DNA from: JAGOVB01 sp964481175
GTDB lineage: Bacteria; Patescibacteriota; Minisyncoccia; Phycocordibacterales; PALSA-1337
Assembly (NCBI GenBank): GCA_964481175.1
Contig: CAYZSZ010000001.1
Coordinates: 1-64,000, forward strand
Length of the DNA stretch: 64,000 nt
Direction of reading: 5' to 3'
Positions 52,330 through 60,204 of the stretch are shown piece by piece (position 1 is the first letter of the stretch; the number at the start of each line of letters is the position of its first letter). The notes below the pieces were generated by a model, which saw only the letters and a list, made by a program, of their open reading frames with translations, was not told where the DNA came from and ran no database searches. The translations under genes were made by a program, and so were the position numbers.

Positions 52330-52773
52330 GTGAATCCCAGCAAACCCTGTAAAATTCTTTGTGTTTGTCGCGGCAACGCCGACCGCAGTCCAGCAATGGC
52401 TACTATCCTGGATTTGTTCCTGACGCGTGCCGGCGCTAACGTCATTTGTGACAGTGCCGGCCTGACTGAAAATGCTGCCAATGGTGGCCCAGCGCCACGG
52501 CACGTGGTGACCGCAGGCAGGCGCATCGGAATCGACCTGTCGAGACACCGCCGCAAGCACATCAACTCACTGACTCTCACAAGCTACGACCTCATCATCA
52601 CGGTGGATGACGAAGTCGCATCTGTGCTCGTCAAGGCAGGTGTGCTGCCAAGAATGATCTACAACGCGAACATCCCGAACCCTTGGCCCGTTCAGTTCCA
52701 GGAGGACTATGACCAGACGTTTGGCCTGATCCTCGCCACCATGTACCGGGTGGTCAGTCGTTACTACCCGTAA
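52330..52773 (+). CDS. low-molecular-weight protein-tyrosine-phosphatase-like protein
   Basis: The 147-residue protein has the P-loop CRGNADRSP (C-x5-R-S) near the N terminus, DSAGLTENAANGGPAPRHVV, RRIGIDLSRHRRKHIN and DLIITVDDEVA. The general-acid loop, normally DP, reads IPNPWP, so Asp is replaced by Asn and catalysis would be slow or lost. GC-rich codon use, a Shine-Dalgarno site and its own terminator mark it as an independent insertion within the PEP-synthase-like array. Confidence 0.82.
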   Translation: MNPSKPCKILCVCRGNADRSPAMATILDLFLTRAGANVICDSAGLTENAANGGPAPRHVVTAGRRIGIDLSRHRRKHINSLTLTSYDLIITVDDEVASVLVKAGVLPRMIYNANIPNPWPVQFQEDYDQTFGLILATMYRVVSRYYP

Positions 52774-52797
52774 GCGCAGCAATCGCCTGCAGCACGC

Positions 52798-52838
52798 AGC
52801 CCGACCAGACGAGTTCTGGTCGGGCTGAACTATTTTAT
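52798..52838 (+). terminator. rho-independent terminator
   Basis: The eleven-base stem AGCCCGACCAG/CTGGTCGGGCT with loop ACGAGTT is followed by an AT-rich tail that reaches the stop of the convergent gene. Confidence 0.85.
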
Positions 52839-53894
52839 TATCTTAACAACTCCAGTATTAGCATCTACTTCAACTAGGTCTCCGTCTTTAAATACTTGCG
52901 TGGCGATTTTAGTATTCGTAACACATGGTATTTTCATTTCTCGAGCTACGATGGCTGCATGGCAAAGAATACCTCCAGCGTCAGTCACAAATGCTGCTGC
53001 CTGTTGCATAATAGGTAACCACTCTGGTCGCGTCATTGTAGTCATGAGAATCTCTCCAGGTTGAAACTTATTACAATCTTCATCTCTAAAGATAATTCTT
53101 ACCCTTCCCTGAACTAAGCCGGCAAAAGCCTTTGTACCCTTAATCTCGACTGTTCCGTCTTTTACTTCAGTAATTCTTGAAATCAGTTCCCTGGCCACTT
53201 TTCCCACAAATAGTTTTGCACCTTTACTATCAGTATAAGAAACAGAGTACTCGTATCTTTCTTTAAGATTATTATAATCTGGCAATGTTCCATTCTGAAT
53301 GTAGTTTTTGAACTCATTTAATGACAACGCCTGGAGATACGCTTCGTTTATATTTTCTTTTTGACTGATCAAGCTAAACACGGCACAAATATATTTCTCT
53401 ATACTTGAGTACATGTGCTCTGTGTCTTTACGGGCTTTCTCAAAAAGAGCTAGTACTTCTATTTTTCTCTGTTCATTGCCCTCAATACTTTTAATTTCAT
53501 TTGAAGCCCAAATCGGCACTAGAAAGTGTGGAATTAACTTCAAGTGCAAACTCACAAATTTTTCAAATTCTTCAGCCGAAGGGATCTTTGCATCTATGCC
53601 TATGATTTTATCTATTTCGTTTTGAATTCTACTAAGTTCAGCTACTGATTTTTCTGCATACCCTGTCAGAATAATGGAGTTTTTTGCCAGAGTCATTGCA
53701 ACCTCTTTAGTTTCAGATTCTATTCTAAAAAGTGTAACTAGACCATTTTCATACCTGAATAGTATGTGCTCAAACCCAGCACCGACTTCCTTTTTCATTT
53801 CAAAAATGTACTCTTTTGCGAAAAGCTCTATCGAAATAGCAGAATATTTTGTAGTCCAGATCTTTACCCAATTTTGTTTTTGTATATTTTCCAT
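52830..53894 (-). CDS. PEP-synthase-like swivel domain protein
   Basis: The 354-residue protein has a variable helical N-terminal 240 residues and a C-terminal mobile domain with FAGLVQGRVRIIFRDEDCNK, PGEILMTTMTRPEWLPIM and GGILCHAAIVAREMKIPCVT (His312). ATP-grasp is absent. It is the last gene of a tight four-gene run and begins directly after the upstream stop. The N-terminal segment RIESETKEVAMTLAKNSI has no assigned role. Confidence 0.85.
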   Translation of the reverse strand: MENIQKQNWVKIWTTKYSAISIELFAKEYIFEMKKEVGAGFEHILFRYENGLVTLFRIESETKEVAMTLAKNSIILTGYAEKSVAELSRIQNEIDKIIGIDAKIPSAEEFEKFVSLHLKLIPHFLVPIWASNEIKSIEGNEQRKIEVLALFEKARKDTEHMYSSIEKYICAVFSLISQKENINEAYLQALSLNEFKNYIQNGTLPDYNNLKERYEYSVSYTDSKGAKLFVGKVARELISRITEVKDGTVEIKGTKAFAGLVQGRVRIIFRDEDCNKFQPGEILMTTMTRPEWLPIMQQAAAFVTDAGGILCHAAIVAREMKIPCVTNTKIATQVFKDGDLVEVDANTGVVKIIK

Positions 53895-54890
53895 TTATTT
53901 TATTACCTTTACTATACCAGTATTCGCATCTACTTCAACTAGGTCTCCATTTTTGAGGAGCTGAGTCGCTTTTTTGACCCCTACCACACACGGTATTTTG
54001 AGCTCTCGAGAAGTAACCGCGGCATGGCTGATCACTCCACCGTGCTCGGATACGATCGCGCCTGAGATTTTCATAATGGGTAAAAGATCCGGTGTGGTAG
54101 TCGATGCAACGAGTATGTCTCCCTGCTCGAAAGTGTGCATGTCTTTTCGAGAGTTTATGATCTTCACTCTACCTTTAACCTTTCCGGGAAAAGCGACTTG
54201 CCCAGTCAGATCTTGCCTTTCCTCATTTGGATATTCAAAATCAAATTCGGCACAGACATCGTCCCAGGTATCATACAACCTATTATTTGTATATGCGTAT
54301 CCAGCTAATCTTTTTTCTAAAACTTCATCACTTGGCAATCTGTCAGATAAAATCTCACTTAGTAAAAGTACATTGGCGTACTTGATTTTTTCTGGATATA
54401 TTTTCTTTGCAGAATTTCTAAAGACAGCAAAGCAACCTGGTGCAAAATATTCTGTATACTTTCGCATTTCGAGCAGTGCGTCAAAAGGAATACCTCGCTT
54501 TTCTCGGTACTCGATCGCCCACCACATATAGGCGATCCATGGGTAAAATATTTTGAGCTTATCGATAAAATCCTTGAACTCCTCACGTGACAAAGCTTTT
54601 TCTTCTCTCAGTGCGGTTTCTATACTTGGATAGTATGTTCGAATCTGCTGAATCGCGTATGCCTCATCATCATACTTGCCCGCTTGCTCACGTAGCCACT
54701 TTAGACCATCTGTATTACAAAAATAGTACGACAGCTTGCCATCGTTGCGACAAACGATGAAAGGCTGCACTAAAAATTCTTCTGTGCTCCACGGAAATCT
54801 TTTTGACCCCTCAAGCTCATGATGAATCTCGGTAAAACTGAGTGGTACGTCAAGATGGACTAGTTCTTCAATTTTGAGCTTCTTTTTCAT
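53895..54890 (-). CDS. PEP-synthase-like swivel domain protein
   Basis: The 331-residue protein has a helical N-terminal 230 residues (IAYMWWAIEYREKRGIPFDA) and the mobile domain GKVKGRVKIINSRKDMHTFE, GDILVASTTTPDLLPIMKIS and GGVISHAAVTSRELKIPCVV (His289; the usual Cys before His is Ser). No ATP-grasp. The ATG overlaps the upstream stop by one base. Confidence 0.85.
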   Translation of the reverse strand: MKKKLKIEELVHLDVPLSFTEIHHELEGSKRFPWSTEEFLVQPFIVCRNDGKLSYYFCNTDGLKWLREQAGKYDDEAYAIQQIRTYYPSIETALREEKALSREEFKDFIDKLKIFYPWIAYMWWAIEYREKRGIPFDALLEMRKYTEYFAPGCFAVFRNSAKKIYPEKIKYANVLLLSEILSDRLPSDEVLEKRLAGYAYTNNRLYDTWDDVCAEFDFEYPNEERQDLTGQVAFPGKVKGRVKIINSRKDMHTFEQGDILVASTTTPDLLPIMKISGAIVSEHGGVISHAAVTSRELKIPCVVGVKKATQLLKNGDLVEVDANTGIVKVIK

Positions 54891-55903
54891 TACTTTAAAA
54901 TTTTCACGACTCCAGTATTCGCATCTACTTCAACTAGGTCGCCGTCTTTGAGGACTTTGGTTGCTATTTTGGTGCCCACAACACATGGCACCTTGAGTTC
55001 TCGACTTGCGATCGCTGCATGGCACGTTGCCCCACCTTCATCTGTCACGATTGCACCTGCAATTTTCATATATGGAACGTAATCTGGGTTAGTCATTTCA
55101 GTTACAAGAACATCGCTTGGTTGTATCTTTGAAGCGTCAGCTTTTACTCGAACAATTTTGACAGTACCTGTGACCTTACCAATCTGTGCTGGTCTTCCTT
55201 TTATCTCGACAACCTGTTCTGCTTTCACCACCTCTAAAGAAAGACCTTGATCAGTTAATATTTTTTCTAGTTGATCAAGTGGAAAAACTCTACGATTAAG
55301 CATAAAACAACCTTGCAGGCGCTCGAAGACTTCTGGCTTTTTGCCTTTTGCTATTGAAATAGCCTCTTCTGGCAAGAGAACAGAGACAAACTGTTTATAT
55401 TGCGGATAATAGTTATTCCAAAACTCTACATATAACTTATTTGCTTCCTCAGAATATTTCTCAGCTTCGATACGACGATCGAGGGTCTCTTTTTTAAAAT
55501 CTGCTGGTGCATTTTCACTATCTGGTACACCGAAGACAGTATTCATGGCTGACCACCACTCAACAAGAAGTGAATAATACTGAGCTAACTCATCTGCATT
55601 TGTAATCTTTTTTTCTTGTTTGAGATACGGAGAAAGCTGTATCCAACTTTCATCTAGCGTCTTTATTATTTCTGATTGAAAAGAAGGCTCAGTGACTTTT
55701 ACTTTTAAAAGCGACTCGATCTCTTGTAACTCGATTTGAGAATACCAGACCGAGCCTTTTTGACCCTCAGGTGAGACGATAAATAAATTGTTTTTTACTT
55801 CGTGGTTGAGAAAGCGTTTGTAACCCAAACGATCACTGTCATTCCACATTGTGAAATAGAACAATGTTTTTTCCCGAGAAAAGATGTTTGATAAAGTGAT
55901 CAT
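54890..55903 (-). CDS. PEP-synthase-like swivel domain protein
   Basis: The 337-residue protein has an N-terminal 240-residue helical domain (YYSLLVEWWSAMNTVFGVPD, KLYVEFWNNYYPQYK) and the mobile domain GKVTGTVKIVRVKADASKIQ, VLVTEMTNPDYVPYMKIAGA and GGATCHAAIASRELKVPCVV (His295). No ATP-grasp. It overlaps the full-length member by four bases (ATGA), so its translation is coupled to it. Confidence 0.87.
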   Translation of the reverse strand: MITLSNIFSREKTLFYFTMWNDSDRLGYKRFLNHEVKNNLFIVSPEGQKGSVWYSQIELQEIESLLKVKVTEPSFQSEIIKTLDESWIQLSPYLKQEKKITNADELAQYYSLLVEWWSAMNTVFGVPDSENAPADFKKETLDRRIEAEKYSEEANKLYVEFWNNYYPQYKQFVSVLLPEEAISIAKGKKPEVFERLQGCFMLNRRVFPLDQLEKILTDQGLSLEVVKAEQVVEIKGRPAQIGKVTGTVKIVRVKADASKIQPSDVLVTEMTNPDYVPYMKIAGAIVTDEGGATCHAAIASRELKVPCVVGTKIATKVLKDGDLVEVDANTGVVKILK

Positions 55904-57885
55904 TTTATTATCCTAACTATACCCTTTTCTGCATCAACTTCAACTAAGTCTCCGTCTTTAAATACTTGTGTGGCAATCTTGGTGCCTATCACACATGGTT
56001 TTTTCATTTCACGAGCAATGATCGCTGCGTGACATGTTATACCTCCTTCATCAGTTACAAACGCGGCAGCCTTTTTCATCGCTGGCACCATATCAGGTGT
56101 AGTCATTGGTGATACAATAATCTCACCTTCTTTTGTTTGATCAACTTGGTCTTTTCTTTTTACTATCCTAACCACGCCGCGCACATTTCCTCGGTAGGCA
56201 CTCTGTCCTTTTATTCCGTCTTCGGTTTGTTCTCCACTATCGATAATAAATTTGAACTCAGGAAATTTCTTTACCAAATCACCGAAACTAATTACACCGA
56301 CAAACAAGCCAGGAACAAGCGCAAAGCCTGTATCTCTTTTTTCAAGCTCTGTTTTGTCGATCTTTACGCCAAGCTCCTCCCGAGTGACATATACAGATAA
56401 ATAACCAAAATCAGGGTATATATTATTGAGTGCTCGTGTGATTGCTGCATTACACTCTGCGAAGAAAACATCTTTCTCTCTAAACTCGCTCGCCAACTTT
56501 TGATACTCCGCAGGAACTCTCTGGTCGACAAGCGCCGTATAGAGGATTACAAAATCAGACACACCCGCGTACACAAGCTCAACAAAAGAGTTGAGCTCTT
56601 CGAGAGTTTTAATATCTTTTTTCCACCATTCTTGAGCCTGAGCAAGTATCTGAAAATACCTTTTGTGGACAGCTGGAAAAAAATCTTTGTCTGAAATAAA
56701 TTTTTCTACAAGAATATCAACAAGCCACTGATTTGTTTTTACATTTTCCCAGACTTCTTCGACTCCATCTTTCATGAAATAAAGATATGGAGAGCTATGT
56801 GGGTACTCTTTGAGATCTAATTTCTTTATAATGCCCTCTCTATTTGCAGTGATCCATGCCTGCTGCATGATGATTGAAAAGTTTCGGGTGTATGCTTTGA
56901 CGTATGTTTCTCGTTCTTCCTGTTCTAGAGATACTTGCCTGGGACTCAATGTCGTAATCGGTCGACTTTGCACGACATAGAACTCACCTCCTTCATATGC
57001 CCACTCGATATCGCATGGAAAGCCGTAATGCTTTTCGATGTTTAAAATAATTCCTGAAAGCTCGAGTATGCCTGCTTCGTTGAGTACTTGTGAGCTCGCT
57101 TTTGGCTCGGCGATATCTTTCCATTCATTTCCTCCACCTTCTACACGATATAATGCGCGCTCCTGTGTAGAAACATTGATATCGATAATCTTTCGTGGTT
57201 CCTTTTCTACTACATAGCTATCCGGTGTCACCGATCCAGAAACGATCGCCTCACCCAAGCCAAAACCTGCTTCGATGATGAGCTGATTGTAATCCTCAGT
57301 CACTGGGTGTACTGAGAAAGCGATTCCTGAAACTTCAGAGTTGACCATCTTTTGGACAACAACGGCTACAGAGATCTTTGTGGTGTGTAGTCCTTTTTCA
57401 AAACGATAGAAGATGGCGCGTGGAGTAAAGAGTGATGCCCAGCAATGTTTTACTTTTTCCAAAAGTCCGTCTTTTGTAATATTCAAATAGCTCTCGAGCT
57501 GTCCTGCCCAGGCATGTTCTTTTCCATCCTCTGCTGTTGCTGATGATCGTACTGCAACGTATTTTGTGTCGAGTGCAGCAAAGGCCTTTTCAATATCTGC
57601 TTCGATATCTTTTGGCATGTCTTTTGAGAGGATGAGCTCTTTTATCTTTTCGCTCGCAGCCTCTACGGTATGGATCGCTTTGTGATCGACTGACTCGAGG
57701 ATGGCATCGATCTCCTGCACGAGATCTGTTTCTTTTATAAATTGTTCAAATGAGTTTGAAAGCACCACAAAGCCGGGCGGTACTGGTATGCCTGCTTGAG
57801 ACATCTCCCCGAGCGACGCACCCTTACCTCCTGCTATATCTGCATCTGTTTTTGATAGTTTTGAAAAGTGTCGTACGAGTTCCAT
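55900..57885 (-). CDS. PEP-synthase-like enzyme: ATP-grasp, middle domain, swivel domain; no PEP-binding barrel
   Basis: The 661-residue protein has the PPDK/PpsA N-terminal ATP-grasp domain (GGKGASLGEMSQAGIPVPPG, VAVRSSATAEDGKEHAWAGQ, IEAGFGLGEAIVSGSVTPD, DIEWAYEGGEFYVVQSRPIT) to about residue 330, a helical middle domain (about 340-570), and the mobile domain with GGITCHAAIIAREMKKPCVI (His619). It lacks the C-terminal TIM barrel of PEP synthase. The order ATP-grasp / substrate domain / phosphohistidine domain is that of rifampicin phosphotransferase-type enzymes, so it may phosphorylate an unknown acceptor. It follows ddl after eight bases and leads three shorter paralogues. Confidence 0.88.
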   Translation of the reverse strand: MELVRHFSKLSKTDADIAGGKGASLGEMSQAGIPVPPGFVVLSNSFEQFIKETDLVQEIDAILESVDHKAIHTVEAASEKIKELILSKDMPKDIEADIEKAFAALDTKYVAVRSSATAEDGKEHAWAGQLESYLNITKDGLLEKVKHCWASLFTPRAIFYRFEKGLHTTKISVAVVVQKMVNSEVSGIAFSVHPVTEDYNQLIIEAGFGLGEAIVSGSVTPDSYVVEKEPRKIIDINVSTQERALYRVEGGGNEWKDIAEPKASSQVLNEAGILELSGIILNIEKHYGFPCDIEWAYEGGEFYVVQSRPITTLSPRQVSLEQEERETYVKAYTRNFSIIMQQAWITANREGIIKKLDLKEYPHSSPYLYFMKDGVEEVWENVKTNQWLVDILVEKFISDKDFFPAVHKRYFQILAQAQEWWKKDIKTLEELNSFVELVYAGVSDFVILYTALVDQRVPAEYQKLASEFREKDVFFAECNAAITRALNNIYPDFGYLSVYVTREELGVKIDKTELEKRDTGFALVPGLFVGVISFGDLVKKFPEFKFIIDSGEQTEDGIKGQSAYRGNVRGVVRIVKRKDQVDQTKEGEIIVSPMTTPDMVPAMKKAAAFVTDEGGITCHAAIIAREMKKPCVIGTKIATQVFKDGDLVEVDAEKGIVRIIK

Positions 57886-57893
57886 GGTGATAT

Positions 57894-58865
57894 TTAACCA
57901 CTAATATACGATGTTATCAACTTACTTTCCTTCTCAAAACGAGCAACGGCCAGCTGTATCAATCGATCAATTAAATCTGCATAACCTAGTCCACTTGCCT
58001 CCCACAATTTTGGGTACATGCTGATATTGGTAAATCCTGGAATTGTGTTTATTTCATTTACAACAATTTTATTGTTTTTTGTTAAAAAGAAATCGACTCT
58101 ACCTAGCCCCTCACACTCGAGAGCCAAAAATACCTGCACAGCAATCCTTTGTATTTCTTTTGCCACTTCTGAATCTATTTTTGCCGGGATGATGAGCTCA
58201 GCACCATCTTGGTCTACATATTTTGCATTATATGAATAAAACTCATCATGCGGGACTATTTCACCCAGTACAGATGCGGTTGGTTTTTCATTTCCGAGGA
58301 CTGAGCACTCTATCTCTCTCCCCTGTATATACTCTTCGATAATTATTTTTCGATCAAACATAAAAGCTTGTTTTACTGCTTTATCAAAATCAGCTTTTGC
58401 TTTTACTTTACTCACACCCACAGATGAACCTGCATTTGCTGGCTTTACAAAGAAAGGCGATCCTAATTCTCTTTCTACATAGTCAAAATCAATATCCTTT
58501 TCTTTAAATGAAAGAAACTTTTTAGTGGGGATGCCGGCATCACGCAAAAGCCGATTCATCACATCTTTATCCATGCCAATTGCAGATCCCAAAACACTTG
58601 CTCCAACAAATGGAACATTTGCTAACTTTAAAAGTCCTTGGACAGTTCCGTCTTCTCCAAACGGGCCGTGCAGTAATGGGAAAAATACATCAGCATCTAT
58701 TTGGTACATTTCCTTTTCCCATGTACCATCCTTTCTAATCAAAATCTTTTCTATCTCGTACTTGTCTTTATCAATAGCACTAGCTACATTTTCAGCCGAA
58801 CGAAGCGAAACTTCATGTTCCGCGGATTTACCGCCGTAGAGTAGTGCGATTTTGAGTTTTTTCAT
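57894..58865 (-). CDS. ddl: D-alanine--D-alanine ligase
   Basis: The 323-residue ATP-grasp enzyme makes D-Ala-D-Ala for the peptidoglycan stem. Motifs: LLYGGKSAEHEVSLRSAENV, FFPLLHGPFGEDGTVQG, FFVKPANAGSSVGVSKV, KIIIEEYIQGREIECSVLG and VVNEINTIPGFTNISMYPKL. The Tyr/Ser pattern fits a D-Ala rather than D-Lac ligase, by eye. The ATG lies six bases after the 3' end of tRNA-Glu; a TTG one codon earlier is less likely. Confidence 0.94.
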   Translation of the reverse strand: MKKLKIALLYGGKSAEHEVSLRSAENVASAIDKDKYEIEKILIRKDGTWEKEMYQIDADVFFPLLHGPFGEDGTVQGLLKLANVPFVGASVLGSAIGMDKDVMNRLLRDAGIPTKKFLSFKEKDIDFDYVERELGSPFFVKPANAGSSVGVSKVKAKADFDKAVKQAFMFDRKIIIEEYIQGREIECSVLGNEKPTASVLGEIVPHDEFYSYNAKYVDQDGAELIIPAKIDSEVAKEIQRIAVQVFLALECEGLGRVDFFLTKNNKIVVNEINTIPGFTNISMYPKLWEASGLGYADLIDRLIQLAVARFEKESKLITSYISG

Positions 58866-58871
58866 CAATTG

Positions 58872-58943
58872 TGACCCTACAGGGAATCGAACCCTGCTTT
58901 AAGCCTTGAGAAGGCCTTGTCCTAGCCGATAGACGATAGGGCC
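58872..58943 (-). tRNA. trnE: tRNA-Glu (anticodon CTC)
   Basis: The minus strand folds as a full cloverleaf: acceptor GGCCCTA/TAGGGTC, D stem GTCT/GGAC, anticodon arm AGGCC-TTCTCAA-GGCTT giving CUC, four-base variable loop, T arm CAGGG-TTCGATT-CCCTG and discriminator A. CCA is not encoded. It lies between murF and ddl on the same strand, with ddl starting six bases after its end. Confidence 0.95.
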
Positions 58944-58962
58944 GGTTTTTTCTTTATATTTA

Positions 58963-60204
58963 CTACCTATTTAGCCACTCTTTTTCTTGGCGTACTAATA
59001 CATTAGCAGAATCTATACTTGGGTCAAGCAAGACTTTGACGATACGCTCCATGCGTATACCCTGCGATCCTTTGACCAAAACAATATCGCCATCACGAAG
59101 CAGTGCTGGTACTTTTTCTGCAGCTTCGATCGAGGTATTGAAATGGTGCTGCGCATTCATCCCACGTGAACGGAGACCGACAGATATGACGAAGTTTGCT
59201 GACTGGCGAGCAACCTCACCGACTTTGGCATGAGCTTCGACTGCGTATTTTCCAAGCTCGAGCATATCGCCGAGGATAGCGACTTTGCGAGGTCCTTGGA
59301 TGTCTTTTAGGGTTTGGAGGGCACTGTAGACTGCGTCTGGAGATGAGTTGTATGTATCGTCCAAAAGCGTCATATTGTTTTTCCCTTTTAAAACATTCAT
59401 ACGTCCTCGTGGTGGAATGTGTGATTCGAGGGCTTTTACGACAGTATCGAGTGATATGCCGACCTTTTTTGCAACGATCGCAGCAACGATGAGCGGGTAC
59501 ACATGGTGTGTCCCGACCACGCCTTTTGTCTGGATATTTTTCTCTTCTCCATCAATGACAAGTGTCATCGACATACCCGTCACTCGCCCATTTTCATATG
59601 CCAATGAAATGTTTTTTGCATTTGTATTTAGACCGAAATGGATTGTTTCTTTTGCTTGGTCTGAAGTAATACCCTTTACGATCTCATCATCAGAAGAAAG
59701 GATGAGGATACCGTCTTTTTTGAGTCTCTTTGCGAGATATGCTTTTTCTTTTGCGAGCTCCTCTGGGTCCTTGAAATACTCTACGTGAGCAGCAACCTTA
59801 CCGACACGTGTGATGATCGATATATCTGGGCGTAGCCAAGCAGTGAGATTTTTGATGTCATTTGGACGATCGGCTCCGACTTCGAGAATGAGATACTCAG
59901 GGTACACATTGTTAAAAACAATGAGCTCAAGACCGTGCAATATATTCTTTAGCCAAATGATGAGCGATGACCAGCCGTTTGGACAGCCGAGAATAGTGAG
60001 GGGTACGCCTAGTTCGCTATTGAAACTCTTTTCACTTTTGCGAACCTTGTGAGTAGAAGAAAGTGCTGTGTATATAGCGTCTTTGGTAGAAGTCTTCCCT
60101 ACACTCCCGGTAACAGCAATGATAAAAGGCTTGTACTTTTTCAAAACGAGCTGTGACTCGAATGATATGATTTCTACGATAATTTTTTTGAGTATAGATT
60201 TCAT
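58963..60204 (-). CDS. murF: UDP-MurNAc-tripeptide--D-Ala-D-Ala ligase MurF
   Basis: The 413-residue Mur ligase has the P-loop AVTGSVGKTSTKDAI, SFNSELGVPLTIL, the central EVGADRPNDI block, HIPPRGRMNVLKGKNNMTLL with DDTYNSSPDAV, and AILGDMLELGKYAVEAH. It uses the D-Ala-D-Ala made by the ddl product encoded just downstream. It overlaps ftsI by four bases. The N-terminal UDP-binding part is shorter than in typical MurF. Confidence 0.93.
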   Translation of the reverse strand: MKSILKKIIVEIISFESQLVLKKYKPFIIAVTGSVGKTSTKDAIYTALSSTHKVRKSEKSFNSELGVPLTILGCPNGWSSLIIWLKNILHGLELIVFNNVYPEYLILEVGADRPNDIKNLTAWLRPDISIITRVGKVAAHVEYFKDPEELAKEKAYLAKRLKKDGILILSSDDEIVKGITSDQAKETIHFGLNTNAKNISLAYENGRVTGMSMTLVIDGEEKNIQTKGVVGTHHVYPLIVAAIVAKKVGISLDTVVKALESHIPPRGRMNVLKGKNNMTLLDDTYNSSPDAVYSALQTLKDIQGPRKVAILGDMLELGKYAVEAHAKVGEVARQSANFVISVGLRSRGMNAQHHFNTSIEAAEKVPALLRDGDIVLVKGSQGIRMERIVKVLLDPSIDSANVLVRQEKEWLNR

